From the NCBI RefSeq assembly GCF_030546935.1, contig NZ_JAUOPH010000003.1, positions 372,001 through 436,000 on the forward strand: DNA of 64,000 nt, in the 5' to 3' direction. Shown here one piece after another: positions 16,661-23,546 of the stretch. A model generated the notes under the pieces. It made no database searches, had not been told where the DNA came from, and saw only the letters and a program-made list of their open reading frames with translations. The translations under genes and the position numbers were made by a program. The stretch comes from Marinobacter sp. 2_MG-2023 (lineage in GTDB: Bacteria > Pseudomonadota > Gammaproteobacteria > Pseudomonadales > Oleiphilaceae). Within the stretch, counting starts at the first letter, position 1, and each line of letters starts with the position of its first letter.

Positions 16661-17245
16661 ATGAGTAAGCGCATCGATTTCTATTATGATTTCATAAGCC
16701 TTTCGTCATATTTTGCGTATATGCGGTTGTCGAAACTCACTGAAGGTACCGGCGCCCATATCAATTACAAACCGATCCTGCTTGGAGGGGTCTTCAAGGC
16801 CACGGGCAACACGTCTCCTGTCACCATTCCGGCGAAATGGGAGTGGATCAAGGCCGATTTTCAGCGCCACGCTGATTATTATGGCATTCCATTCCAGCAA
16901 AACCCGCACTTCATTTTCAGTACCGTAAACGCGATGCGTGGCGCACTTTGGGCGTTATCCGTGGATCGAATTGAAGACTACAACCATGCCATGTTCTCTG
17001 CTGCATGGGGCGAGGGTAAAGACCTCTCATCTCGCGAGGTTCTGAGGGATACGCTTATCAGAGCAGGTTTTGATGCGGACGAAGTGATGGAGGCGATGGC
17101 ACTGCCCGAGATTAAAAGCGCGCTGATTGAAGCCACGGATGATGCGGTTAGCCGGGGCGTATTCGGAGCTCCAACCTTTTTCGTTAATGATGAAATGCAC
17201 TTTGGACAGGATAGGCTGGACTGGGTATTGAGGGCGCTTGAATAA
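16661..17245 (+). CDS. 2-hydroxychromene-2-carboxylate isomerase-like protein
   Basis: A 194-residue DsbA-fold protein of the HCCA isomerase (NahD-like, kappa-class GST-related) family. It starts KRIDFYYDFISLSSYFAYMR, where DsbA's Cys pair is replaced by Ser; it has LGGVFKATGN and the C-terminal GVFGAPTFFVNDEMHFGQDRLDWV block with its cis-proline. Family members isomerise ring-cleavage products of naphthalene-type aromatics with glutathione, but relatives act on other substrates. Its partner SDR-like gene is directly upstream, suggesting a small catabolic or detoxification unit under the LysR regulator at 14920. Confidence 0.82.
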   Translation: MSKRIDFYYDFISLSSYFAYMRLSKLTEGTGAHINYKPILLGGVFKATGNTSPVTIPAKWEWIKADFQRHADYYGIPFQQNPHFIFSTVNAMRGALWALSVDRIEDYNHAMFSAAWGEGKDLSSREVLRDTLIRAGFDADEVMEAMALPEIKSALIEATDDAVSRGVFGAPTFFVNDEMHFGQDRLDWVLRALE

Positions 17246-17302
17246 TTCGCCCCATACCGTTTAGCTGAGATGCCGGTTTTTAACGTGTTCACGGGGAATT
17301 AC

Positions 17303-17330
17303 GCCGCAGGCGCTATTCAGCCTCTGCGGC
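17303..17330. terminator. Hairpin between convergent genes
   Basis: GCCGCAG (17303-17309) pairs with CTGCGGC (17324-17330) around a 14-nt loop, downstream of the isomerase gene and of the minus-strand small secreted-protein gene. It has no T-run on the plus strand. A two-way terminator is plausible. Confidence 0.4.
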
Positions 17331-17359
17331 GACGCTCTATAGATAACCAATCCTAAAAC

Positions 17360-17611
17360 TCAACCGTGGATTTCAGACCTTAGCTCACCACGAATTACGA
17401 CCTGGCCACTGTACGGAGCGGGTTCGGCAGCATCTCGCTTTGAGTCCCGGCCCTGGATTTCACCGCGAATGACGACCTGACCGCTGTATGGTGCAGGTTG
17501 AACGTGCTCGAAGTTCCGCTCGTCTGATTTCCGGTCTGCCAAGGTAGCATTTGCTGGTAAGGCCGCGGCCGCAAAAACAGAAGCAAGAGCAATCAGTACA
17601 AATTTACGCAT
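17360..17611 (-). CDS. Small exported protein with a repeated 14-residue motif
   Basis: An 83-residue protein with a signal peptide (MRKFVLIALASVFAAAALPANA). The mature 60 residues contain PAPYSGQVVIRGE twice, separated by 19 residues (IQGRDSKRDAAE between copies), plus many charged residues. GGAG lies 9 nt before the ATG at 17611. I recognise no named family. The repeated motif could be a binding or assembly unit. It shares a 19-bp upstream palindrome (17733-17751) with the small exported gene at 19410-19550, so the two may be co-regulated. Confidence 0.72.
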   Translation of the reverse strand: MRKFVLIALASVFAAAALPANATLADRKSDERNFEHVQPAPYSGQVVIRGEIQGRDSKRDAAEPAPYSGQVVIRGELRSEIHG

Positions 17612-17732
17612 AACATATTCTCCAAAGTTCGATGGGTTAACGCTCATACCGATGTAGAAAACCGACTCGATATCAGATGGGAGAAGTATGGGTTTAACGA
17701 GCGTGGGGCGATAATTCTGAAACAATATGCGA

Positions 17733-17751
17733 CACATCATTTCGTGTGATG
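17733..17751. promoter_or_regulatory. Palindromic motif shared with 19661-19679
   Basis: CACATCATTTCGTGTGATG here and CACATCATTTCCAGTGATG at 19661-19679 agree at 17 of 19 positions. Each contains CATCA and TGATG arms around 7 nt. This copy is 122 nt upstream of the small exported protein gene at 17611 and 132 nt upstream of the thioredoxin gene. Confidence 0.45.
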
Positions 17752-17882
17752 AGTTGCCAAAGCCTTTGGTGAATTAGTTGGGGTATCACTCAGGGAAATA
17801 CAAACTATATCTGTAGCGTATTAGTTATCACGTTCAATCCGGTGCATTTTGATGAGAACCAACCCATAACCGGAGTATACAG

Positions 17883-18206
17883 ATGACGGATATTGTTCAT
17901 GTAACTGACGCGAACTTTGGCGAAGTAGTCGAAAGGAATGAAAAGACAGTTCTGGTCGACTTCTGGGCACCATGGTGCGGCCCATGCAAAACTGTGGCGC
18001 CGCTTCTTGAGGAAATTGCCAGCGAATTCGAAAATCAGCTAACTGTCGTCAAGGTAAATGTGGACGACAGTCCTGAAATGACTGCGAGGATGAAAATTCG
18101 AGGCATTCCAACGCTGGTACTTTTCCGCGATGGCGATGTAGTGGCGCAGCAGACCGGTGCCGGTAGCCTGGGCCAGCTTCGAAGTTTTGTGAAAGGGCAC
18201 TTATAG
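17883..18206 (+). CDS. trxA: Thioredoxin
   Basis: A 107-residue thioredoxin with the active site WCGPC at residues 31-35 (FWAPWCGPCK) and the cis-proline loop GIPT at about 75-77, so the disulfide-reductase site is complete and cytoplasmic. It is preceded by an AACCGGAGTATACAG ribosome site and followed by a hairpin terminator. Whether it is the main or a second thioredoxin of the genome cannot be told; the symbol is by similarity. Confidence 0.9.
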   Translation: MTDIVHVTDANFGEVVERNEKTVLVDFWAPWCGPCKTVAPLLEEIASEFENQLTVVKVNVDDSPEMTARMKIRGIPTLVLFRDGDVVAQQTGAGSLGQLRSFVKGHL

Positions 18207-18215
18207 CCGTCTTTG

Positions 18216-18248
18216 AAAAGTCTCCGCGTTCGGAGGCTTTTCATTTTG
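18216..18248 (+). terminator. Rho-independent terminator after trxA
   Basis: AAAAG-T-CTCCG, loop CGTT, CGGAG-G-CTTTT, then CATTTT: an A/T-extended GC stem of about 10 bp with a T-rich tail, 10 nt after the thioredoxin stop. Confidence 0.7.
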
Positions 18249-18345
18249 GTCTGCCTGGAATTCAACACGTCGGTTTAACCTGGTTGCGACGGTAACTTTT
18301 ACCGGTCAGACTGAACACGGCTCTTCTTGCCAAGGTACTTTAGCC

Positions 18346-19311
18346 ATGAAAACCCAAGAGCTTCAGTTGCTCTATATCTTTGACGCGATCATGACGGAGC
18401 GTTCAGTCACCCGTGCAGCCGACAGGCTTGCGATGACCCAGCCAGCGGTCTCCAACGCAATTTCCAGGATGAGACATATCTGGAATGACCCTCTTTTCGT
18501 GCGAAAGGGGCGGAATATTGAGCCAACCTCATACGCAAGAAGCCTTTGGGATCAGGTTGGAGGGCCAATGTTCGCCCTGACAAATGCTGTACATGCCACC
18601 CAGTTTGATCCCTTGGCTTCTCGAAGGAAGTTCCGGGTCGCGGCGACCGACGTAATTGTTGAGTTGATCTGGCGTCAATTGCTTGAGCTACTTGAACATG
18701 AGGCCCCGGGCATTGACCTTCATGCTGTGCCGTACACACCGGAAGGTACTAGAGATGCTTTACGTGAAGCCCATGTTGATCTCGCAGTTGGGATGTTGAA
18801 TCACCACGATCACAGTCTTCGCAGCAGCTGGTTGTTTGACGGAGGGTATGCACTGGCGATGAGAGCAGATCATCCACTCGCCGGTAGGCAAATAACCATG
18901 GAGGAGTTTCTGGATGCCCGTCATCTGCTGGTGAGCATGTCCGGAGACGCTCACGGTTTCGTAGACAACTATCTGGACCAGAAAGGGAAGAGTCGCCGCA
19001 TTGCGGCCACCACCAATCATTTCTCTGGTGTTCCCGAAATATTAAAAGAAACAAATCTGATAGCGGCCATTCCGGAAATAATCAGCCAGGATTGCGGTTT
19101 CGTGAATGATTTGTGGATGGGTGATCTGCCGTTCGACGTTGATCCAACCAGTCTCTACCTTATCTGGCATGCCCGCCACGACCGGGACCCAGGGGTCATC
19201 TGGATGCGGGATCAAATCGAAAGGCTTCTTCAGGAACGCTGGCATGACGTCATGACGAACTCTCCGTGTGGCCGATCGAGAAATTTGGTTGCCGAGCAAA
19301 AGTCAGATTAA
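18346..19311 (+). CDS. LysR-family transcriptional regulator, LeuO/NodD-like
   Basis: A 321-residue LTTR. The N-terminus (LQLLYIFDAIMTERSVTRAADRLAMTQPAVSNAISRMR, then DPLFVRKGRNIEPT) belongs to the group that includes NodD, LeuO and NahR-type proteins, distinct from the other LysR genes in this window. The effector domain begins RRKFRVAATDVIVELIW. The two copies of the 19-bp palindrome at 17733 and 19661 flank this gene at about 0.6 and 0.35 kb and could be its targets, but that is only a suggestion. Confidence 0.86.
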   Translation: MKTQELQLLYIFDAIMTERSVTRAADRLAMTQPAVSNAISRMRHIWNDPLFVRKGRNIEPTSYARSLWDQVGGPMFALTNAVHATQFDPLASRRKFRVAATDVIVELIWRQLLELLEHEAPGIDLHAVPYTPEGTRDALREAHVDLAVGMLNHHDHSLRSSWLFDGGYALAMRADHPLAGRQITMEEFLDARHLLVSMSGDAHGFVDNYLDQKGKSRRIAATTNHFSGVPEILKETNLIAAIPEIISQDCGFVNDLWMGDLPFDVDPTSLYLIWHARHDRDPGVIWMRDQIERLLQERWHDVMTNSPCGRSRNLVAEQKSD

Positions 19312-19362
19312 TCAGCGGCCAAGTCATAGCCAGGTAGGCGTGAACCAGTCTGGATTTTATTG

Positions 19363-19393
19363 CCAATGGGTGAAGGAGCTCTTAACCCATTGG
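19363..19393 (+). terminator. Hairpin downstream of the LysR gene
   Basis: CCAATGGGT (19363-19371) pairs perfectly with ACCCATTGG (19385-19393) across a 13-nt loop. It lies between convergent genes, 50 nt after the LysR stop. No T-run, so it may act with another factor. Confidence 0.4.
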
Positions 19394-19409
19394 CTCCGGA
19401 GCCGGCTAA

Positions 19410-19550
19410 TTAATGACCTGTTCCAGAATCAGTGACAGAAGACGGATTGTTTCCACGCTCAATATCTTCCTGGCTTACACCTTCTGCCTGTGCAAGTACA
19501 GAGAAGGCAAGAATTGAAAAAACGAACAGGAACTTGTTGATAGCTTTCAT
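19410..19550 (-). CDS. 46-residue exported protein
   Basis: A very short gene: MKAINKFLFVFSILAFSVLA is a good signal peptide with cleavage after AQA, leaving about 24 residues (EGVSQEDIERGNN..., Ser/Thr-rich end). The stop is TAA at 19410-19412; a GTGGAA lies about 10 nt upstream of the ATG. I recognise no family. It faces the Cys-rich gene at 19712 across a shared intergenic region with the 19-bp palindrome, 111 nt upstream. Its small size and export suggest a peptide, inhibitor or envelope component, but this is a guess. Confidence 0.55.
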   Translation of the reverse strand: MKAINKFLFVFSILAFSVLAQAEGVSQEDIERGNNPSSVTDSGTGH

Positions 19551-19660
19551 ATAACGATTCCACTTTTGGAAAGGACTGAGAAAAACAATTTCACCCGATT
19601 GGCTTGGTAGTGATTCTCGTTGTTTGTGAAGCGAACAAAAAATTCCTATGCGGTATACGT

Positions 19661-19679
19661 CACATCATTTCCAGTGATG
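19661..19679. promoter_or_regulatory. Second copy of the 19-bp palindromic motif
   Basis: CACATCATTTCCAGTGATG, 17 of 19 identical to 17733-17751. It lies 33 nt before the Cys-rich gene start at 19712 and 111 nt before the minus-strand exported peptide gene at 19550, so it could control both. Confidence 0.45.
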
Positions 19680-19711
19680 CCAGTCGGTAACTTGATATGG
19701 AGAAGATAAAC

Positions 19712-19942
19712 ATGGAGCAGACTCCCGCCTGTTTTTGCCCACTTTGTGGCGGTGACAATCAGTGCGCGCGTGCTACCACTGCAGACGTGGCCGCGCCATG
19801 CTGGTGTTTCAATGCAACCGTGAGCAAACACGCCTTGGCTCGGGTGCCTGCAGAAAAGGCCAACAAAGTCTGTCTTTGCCCCCGGTGTGCTGCAGGAAAC
19901 GGCGACCTGGGTAAGCCGGCAGATGTTCCATTCACCGGCTAG
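19712..19942 (+). CDS. Cysteine-rich CWC-family protein
   Basis: A 76-residue cytoplasmic protein of the Cys_rich_CWC type: CFCPLCGGDNQCA at residues 7-19, CWCFNATVS at about 30-38 and CLCPRCAA near the end, nine or so cysteines in total. These arrangements fit zinc binding. Family function is unknown. The ATG at 19712 is chosen because GGAG lies 9 nt upstream; an in-frame ATG at 19697 overlaps that GGAG. It is divergent from the exported peptide gene. Confidence 0.78.
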   Translation: MEQTPACFCPLCGGDNQCARATTADVAAPCWCFNATVSKHALARVPAEKANKVCLCPRCAAGNGDLGKPADVPFTG

Positions 19943-20168
19943 GCAACCACTACAGAAGGCACCCATCCGAAGGGAAGCTCCTAAACAAAAGCGAACATTC
20001 GAGTCAGGCCTTCCCCTGAAGGTTCCAAGCGAATCACTGGCCTTTCATCCAGTATGATTGACGGAGCAAATTACAGACGCCAAATGATTCCGTGGCAGAG
20101 CTCACGATGGTGGGCTAAGCTGTTGTTTTATAATTTTATAGGCGGTGCGATGGACGGTTCAGAGTCTG
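19943..20168. other. Intergenic region before the cassette array
   Basis: About 225 bases without a gene. It holds TATAAT at 20129-20134 in a T-rich stretch, a possible promoter reading into the cassette genes (its -35, GATGGT, is weak), and AAAGCGAACATTC at 19988-20000, which recurs inverted beyond the other end of the array (23419-23431). No integron integrase gene or attI site is seen here. Confidence 0.35.
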
Positions 20169-20230
20169 GAATAACGACACAGCTAAATTTTTTTGCAATG
20201 ATGAAGCGCGTTGTCTAGCTGCTGTTATGT
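20169..20230. other. Possible attC site, left end of cassette array
   Basis: GAATAAC (20169-20175) and GTTATGT (20224-20230) are candidate R'' and R' boxes. AACGACACAGCTA (20173-20185) pairs with TAGCTGCTGTT (20216-20226) with small bulges, giving an imperfect hairpin of 62 bp, within the size range of attC sites. The inner part pairs poorly, so this is weaker than the sites at 20988 and 21831. Confidence 0.4.
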
Positions 20231-20262
20231 GCGCAAAGAAACTCCGAATGTGAGGAAGAAAA

Positions 20263-20583
20263 ATGAACAAGCAGGAGCTAATTGATTCAGTCGCTGAGCA
20301 GACAGGCTTGTCAAAGGCTGATTCCAAAAAAGCCGTAGATGCCGTATTCAGTACCATCTCCAAATCTTTAGGCCGTGGAAAGCCTGTTAATCTGACCGGT
20401 TTCGGTACATTCACAGTTCGAGAACGTGCAGCACGAATGGGGCGCAATCCGAGAACCGGCGGAGCTTTGAAAATCGCTCCATCAAAGGTGCCGGCTTTAC
20501 GGGCTGGCAAAAAGCTCCGAGATACTGTCAAACGAAGCACAGACGATCCAGGTCCTAGTGATTTCGCCAAGTCGGAGAGATGA
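20263..20583 (+). CDS. HU-family DNA-binding protein
   Basis: A 106-residue HU/IHF-like protein: [28 protein letters not shown], the GFGTF turn at about residues 46-50 and the arm region [22 protein letters not shown] with the conserved RNPxTG and the intercalating-proline region. The last 16 residues ([14 protein letters not shown]) extend beyond a standard 90-residue HU. An AGGAAG lies before the ATG. It sits between a possible attC and a firm one and reads in cassette direction, so it is likely a cassette gene, unusual for a nucleoid protein. It overlaps or abuts the next gene. Confidence 0.85.
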   Translation: MNKQELIDSVAEQTGLSKADSKKAVDAVFSTISKSLGRGKPVNLTGFGTFTVRERAARMGRNPRTGGALKIAPSKVPALRAGKKLRDTVKRSTDDPGPSDFAKSER

Positions 20584-20585
20584 CC

Positions 20586-20993
20586 ATGACCGATAGCGAA
20601 AAGCGGACAACAGTCCTTGAGGAGAAACGGCATGTGTCCTCAAAAATCAGTGACCTATCTCGGTATATTGGTTTTGGCCTAGTCGCGGTAGTCTATACGA
20701 TACTCACATCAGATTCCGGGGCACTCTCAGGTATCTACGAGAGCAAAAATGAGTTGCTGCTGTTGGCAGGCTTTTTTGGGGTTCTCACGATTGTGCTCGA
20801 TTACACTCAGTTTCTTGCTGGCTATTTTGCTGTTCAAGCAGCGCTAAGTAATGAGATTGACGGGTACCGATATGACGACAAGTCCATTTCATACAGGTTT
20901 AGGCGCCTAGCGTTCGGGCTAAAGCAGATTACAGCGCTGGTCGGCGCTGTGATGCTTTTATTTGCTATGAGCGTGTCGATTATACAGACATAA
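20586..20993 (+). CDS. Cassette-borne small membrane protein
   Basis: A 135-residue inner-membrane protein with three likely transmembrane segments (IGFGLVAVVYTILTS, LLLLAGFFGVLTIVLDYTQFL, ITALVGAVMLLFAMSVSII) and a charged N-terminus. The ATG at 20586 has GGAGAG 6 nt upstream; an ATG at 20580 overlaps the HU gene stop. Its TAA lies inside the R'' box of the following attC, a hallmark of integron cassettes. No known family. It shares a cassette with the HU-like gene, so the two may act together. Confidence 0.65.
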   Translation: MTDSEKRTTVLEEKRHVSSKISDLSRYIGFGLVAVVYTILTSDSGALSGIYESKNELLLLAGFFGVLTIVLDYTQFLAGYFAVQAALSNEIDGYRYDDKSISYRFRRLAFGLKQITALVGAVMLLFAMSVSIIQT

Positions 20994-21071
20994 CCAGTGC
21001 AGGCACGGCGACGCCCACTACATTGCGCCTTCGGCTCCATTTCGTGGGCGCGCATGCTGCAAGCGTTGAGT
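20988..21071. other. attC recombination site 1
   Basis: R'' ACATAAC at 20988-20994 contains the stop codon of the upstream gene, and R' GTTGAGT is at 21065-21071. Between them the sequence folds into a bulged hairpin: TGCAG, GCGACGCCCAC on the left pair with GTGGGCGCGC, CTGCA on the right, around TTCG. It is about 80% identical to attC at 22589-22670. These are the criteria for an integron attC. Confidence 0.82.
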
Positions 21072-21086
21072 TCCTGAGGTCAAAGT

Positions 21087-21836
21087 ATGAATGAGCAGCA
21101 ATACCTCCGGTACCTGAGTTACCGTTTCATCAAACCATTTCATCGGTCATCCACACCAGACTGGAAGTGTCCCCATTGTGAAAACGGTCTTCTTTCCCTG
21201 AGGAAAGATTCACTTTTTTACGAAGAAACCCCAGATTCGAGATCTTTGCACTCGCATCCAGATTGGGAGCCTGACTGGATTGACTACCGATTTACCGCTT
21301 CCTTTGAATGCAATAAGTGCACAGGTATTACCTTTGTATGTGGGATAGGAAATGAGACTTTTTACCCAGCAGTGGAAGCTGGCGATGAAGATTTCGAAGA
21401 TATAGAGTTTATCCCAAAATATTTTGAGCCAGCGATCCCGTTATTTGCGATTCCGAAAGGGTGCCCTGATAGCATAGGGAAAATACTAAAGTCTGCATTT
21501 TCAGTTGCATGGGCTGATCTGGCATCAGGGTGTAATCGTTTGAGAGTTGCAGTTGAGAAGTTGATATTTGAATTAGATCCAAGCCTTAATGGGACTCTTC
21601 ACCAAAAACTAGAAGTATTATCAGAGTCCCACAGGGAGCCAGCGCACTTGCTAATGGCGATCAAGTGGTTGGGTAACGACGCTAGCCATGATGGGTCATT
21701 GCGTGAATGCGACTTGGCCTTTGGATTCCGAGCGATGGAGAGCGTTCTCAAAGATTTGTATGCTAACGAAAGAGATGAGCTTCGAGATCTTGCAAGCATT
21801 GTCAACGCCGGGCGCGGGTCGCCGGCCAGAACTTAA
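21087..21836 (+). CDS. Cassette protein, zinc ribbon plus DUF4145-like domain
   Basis: A 249-residue protein. Two CxxC pairs (CPHC at residues 28-31 and CNKC at about 75-78) form an N-terminal zinc ribbon, followed by a helical domain with LRVAVEKLIFELD, HLLMAIKWLGNDASHDG and LAFGFRAMESVLKDLY, which matches the DUF4145 pattern. DUF4145 is known mainly as a domain attached to or encoded near restriction and other defence proteins. GAGG lies 7 nt before the ATG. It is a single-gene cassette ending in attC 2 and is a paralogue in plan of the gene at 22686. Confidence 0.75.
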   Translation: MNEQQYLRYLSYRFIKPFHRSSTPDWKCPHCENGLLSLRKDSLFYEETPDSRSLHSHPDWEPDWIDYRFTASFECNKCTGITFVCGIGNETFYPAVEAGDEDFEDIEFIPKYFEPAIPLFAIPKGCPDSIGKILKSAFSVAWADLASGCNRLRVAVEKLIFELDPSLNGTLHQKLEVLSESHREPAHLLMAIKWLGNDASHDGSLRECDLAFGFRAMESVLKDLYANERDELRDLASIVNAGRGSPART

Positions 21837-21902
21837 CAAGTGGCTGTTGTCGGACGCACCTACGCTGGCGCTCCGGTGCGCCGCAAAGCCATAGCGTTAT
21901 CA
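21831..21902. other. attC recombination site 2
   Basis: R'' ACTTAAC (21831-21837, a perfect RYYYAAC match) holds the TAA of the upstream gene; R' GTTATCA is at 21896-21902. The arms AACAAGTGGCTGTTGTC and GACGCACC pair with GGTGCGCC and CAAAGCCATAGCGTT with bulges, a 72-bp attC hairpin. Confidence 0.85.
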
Positions 21903-21918
21903 GTCATTGAGGTTCTGA

Positions 21919-22587
21919 GTGAATAATGAAATTCGGGCGATAATTCAGAAGGCTGAGGAAACGCTCCAAACTGCTCGGTTTGGTTACGAGGATCTCACGT
22001 CCGGAAATCGCTACCGAAGATATTCAGGCATCCGGAATTTAGTCGTTTTTGGCCGCTCGGTGACTTTCGTAATTCAAAACCTAAAAACGCCTGTCGGTTC
22101 TGATCGGTTTGATGCTTGGTATCAACCGATACAGGCAAAGATGAAGTCTGATGTTCTGATGAAGTATTTCGTCACGCTGAGAAACGAAATACTCAAGCAG
22201 GGAAAGCTTCCGGTCAGTACCTCCGCCTCAATCAACTTCTCATCTTCTGACATGGAAAAGTTGGGAACTCCACCCCCAGGAGCCAGCGGATTTTTCATCG
22301 GAGATCAAACTGGCGGTAGTGGGTGGGAAATCGAGTTGCCGGATGGGACAAAGGAAAAGTATTACGTTGACCTCCCCGAAAGCATGGCAAAGGTTCAGCA
22401 GCACTTCAGCGAACTGCCGGTTCCAGATGATGACGATTTGAAGAAAAAGTCTATCGAAGAGCTTTCCGAATACTACCTGAAGGAACTTGAGGTGGTCGTA
22501 GACGAAGCTCGGGAAGCCTTCTTGGATGAGGATACTCAAAGAGCCGGAGGGAAGAGGCTTCCTCCTTATTTAAGAGTAGTGAAATGA
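21919..22587 (+). CDS. Cassette protein of unknown function
   Basis: A 222-residue cytoplasmic protein starting with GTG, with GAGG 6 nt upstream. The first half is helical with basic residues (AIIQKAEETLQTARFGYEDL, RYRRYSGIRNLVVFGRSVTF, YFVTLRNEILKQG), reminiscent of HEPN-like helical domains. The second half has a Gly-rich strand region (TPPPGASGFFIGDQTGG), a GTKEKYYVDLPES segment and an acidic helix (EELSEYYLKELEVVVDEAREAFLDE). I do not recognise the family. As a cassette between attC 2 and attC 3 it is likely accessory, possibly defensive. Confidence 0.6.
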   Translation: MNNEIRAIIQKAEETLQTARFGYEDLTSGNRYRRYSGIRNLVVFGRSVTFVIQNLKTPVGSDRFDAWYQPIQAKMKSDVLMKYFVTLRNEILKQGKLPVSTSASINFSSSDMEKLGTPPPGASGFFIGDQTGGSGWEIELPDGTKEKYYVDLPESMAKVQQHFSELPVPDDDDLKKKSIEELSEYYLKELEVVVDEAREAFLDEDTQRAGGKRLPPYLRVVK

Positions 22588-22588
22588 C

Positions 22589-22670
22589 TTATAGCTAATG
22601 CAGACACGACGATGCCCTCCATTGCGACTTCGGTTTCATTCTGTGGACGTGCATGCTGCAAGCGTTATGA
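22589..22670. other. attC recombination site 3
   Basis: Close relative of attC 1: TGCAG, ACGAC, GATGCCC, TTCGG, GTGGAC, GCATGCTGCAAGCGTT recur in order. R' is GTTATGA at 22664-22670. The R'' side (TTATAGC, 22589-22595) departs from consensus, so the site may be weakened. Confidence 0.75.
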
Positions 22671-22685
22671 ATTACGGAGCGCAGA

Positions 22686-23384
22686 GTGACAGACAGAGTC
22701 AAGATCTATTGCAATACCTGTCAAGGTGAGACCAACCACGACGTTAAGTCTTCTCATGATCAGTCGTTTCATGAAGAGTTTGAAGATCATGGGCAGACCT
22801 TTGTTGGCTATTACGAAGAGACACAGTTCCGTTTTCTCATATGTCGTGGTTGCGACACTGCTACTATGGAAGAAAAGTGGACATGCTCAGGAATGTATGA
22901 CCAAAACGGAGATGAGGTATTTTCCTACAGCTATCATCCAAAAAGGAAAAACCTTGGCGAGCGTCAAGTAAAACGCTTTCACCATGTAGATAAAAAGCTC
23001 AACAATTCATTCAAAGAAATAGTTACAGCTTTTCAGCAAGGCTTGGAAATTGTGACGGCAATGGGCGTTCGTGCTTTGTTAGAAGGTATCTGTGTTATTG
23101 AGGGAATCGACGATAAGAAGGCTTGGGGGCTTGCGAAGAAAATTGAACAGCTGAAAGAATTGCCGAACATTCCGAACACGATTATAGATGGGCTCAATGG
23201 CCTTAAGTTCATAGGCGATGATGCAGCCCACCGGTTGAATGCGACTGACAAACACACTCTTTGCTTATCTATTGATCTCTTAGAATCGCTTCTGACTCAT
23301 CTATACGAAGCACGCATCGATCTCGAGCATAAAGCCAACATGGTAAAGATGACTCATAACAAGAAAAAGCAGTCGGACGTATAA
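22686..23384 (+). CDS. Cassette protein, zinc ribbon plus DUF4145-like domain
   Basis: A 232-residue protein starting with GTG, with GGAG 6 nt upstream. Zinc ribbon: CNTC at residues 9-12 and CRGC at about 55-58. The C-terminal helices (FQQGLEIVTAMGVRALLEGICVIEG, LKELPNIPNTIIDGLNGLKFIGDDAAHRL, LLESLLTHLYEA) follow the DUF4145 pattern more clearly than the gene at 21087. It is the last gene of the array; a Lys-rich tail (KKKQSDV) precedes a truncated attC-like sequence. Confidence 0.78.
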   Translation: MTDRVKIYCNTCQGETNHDVKSSHDQSFHEEFEDHGQTFVGYYEETQFRFLICRGCDTATMEEKWTCSGMYDQNGDEVFSYSYHPKRKNLGERQVKRFHHVDKKLNNSFKEIVTAFQQGLEIVTAMGVRALLEGICVIEGIDDKKAWGLAKKIEQLKELPNIPNTIIDGLNGLKFIGDDAAHRLNATDKHTLCLSIDLLESLLTHLYEARIDLEHKANMVKMTHNKKKQSDV

Positions 23385-23410
23385 ATACGTCGCTGTTTTT
23401 GACGTTATCC
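23379..23410. other. attC-like remnant at the right end of the array
   Basis: The stop of the last cassette gene lies at its left edge, ATACGTC pairs with GACGTTAT, and it ends with an R'-like GTTATCC (23404-23410). At 32 bp it is too short to be a functional attC; inner arms appear to be deleted. Confidence 0.35.
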
Positions 23411-23418
23411 CCAAACCT

Positions 23419-23431
23419 GAATGTTCGCTTT
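23419..23431. repeat. Inverted copy of 19988-20000 flanking the array
   Basis: GAATGTTCGCTTT is the exact reverse complement of AAAGCGAACATTC at 19988-20000. The two 13-mers bracket the 3.4-kb cassette array. Confidence 0.4.
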
Positions 23432-23546
23432 GCGACCAAGCCGAGCTTCCCAAACTTTCAAACAAGAGCGAACTTTCTCGCTACTAAAGCCATCAGCGAC
23501 CAAAAATAACCTGAAAGTACATGGTCGCTGTTCGCCATTGATTCTA

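Noticed and set aside
19943-20262. Integron integrase or attI site.
   Set aside because: No coding frame for a tyrosine recombinase is present; attI could not be identified, so only an attC-like site is reported.
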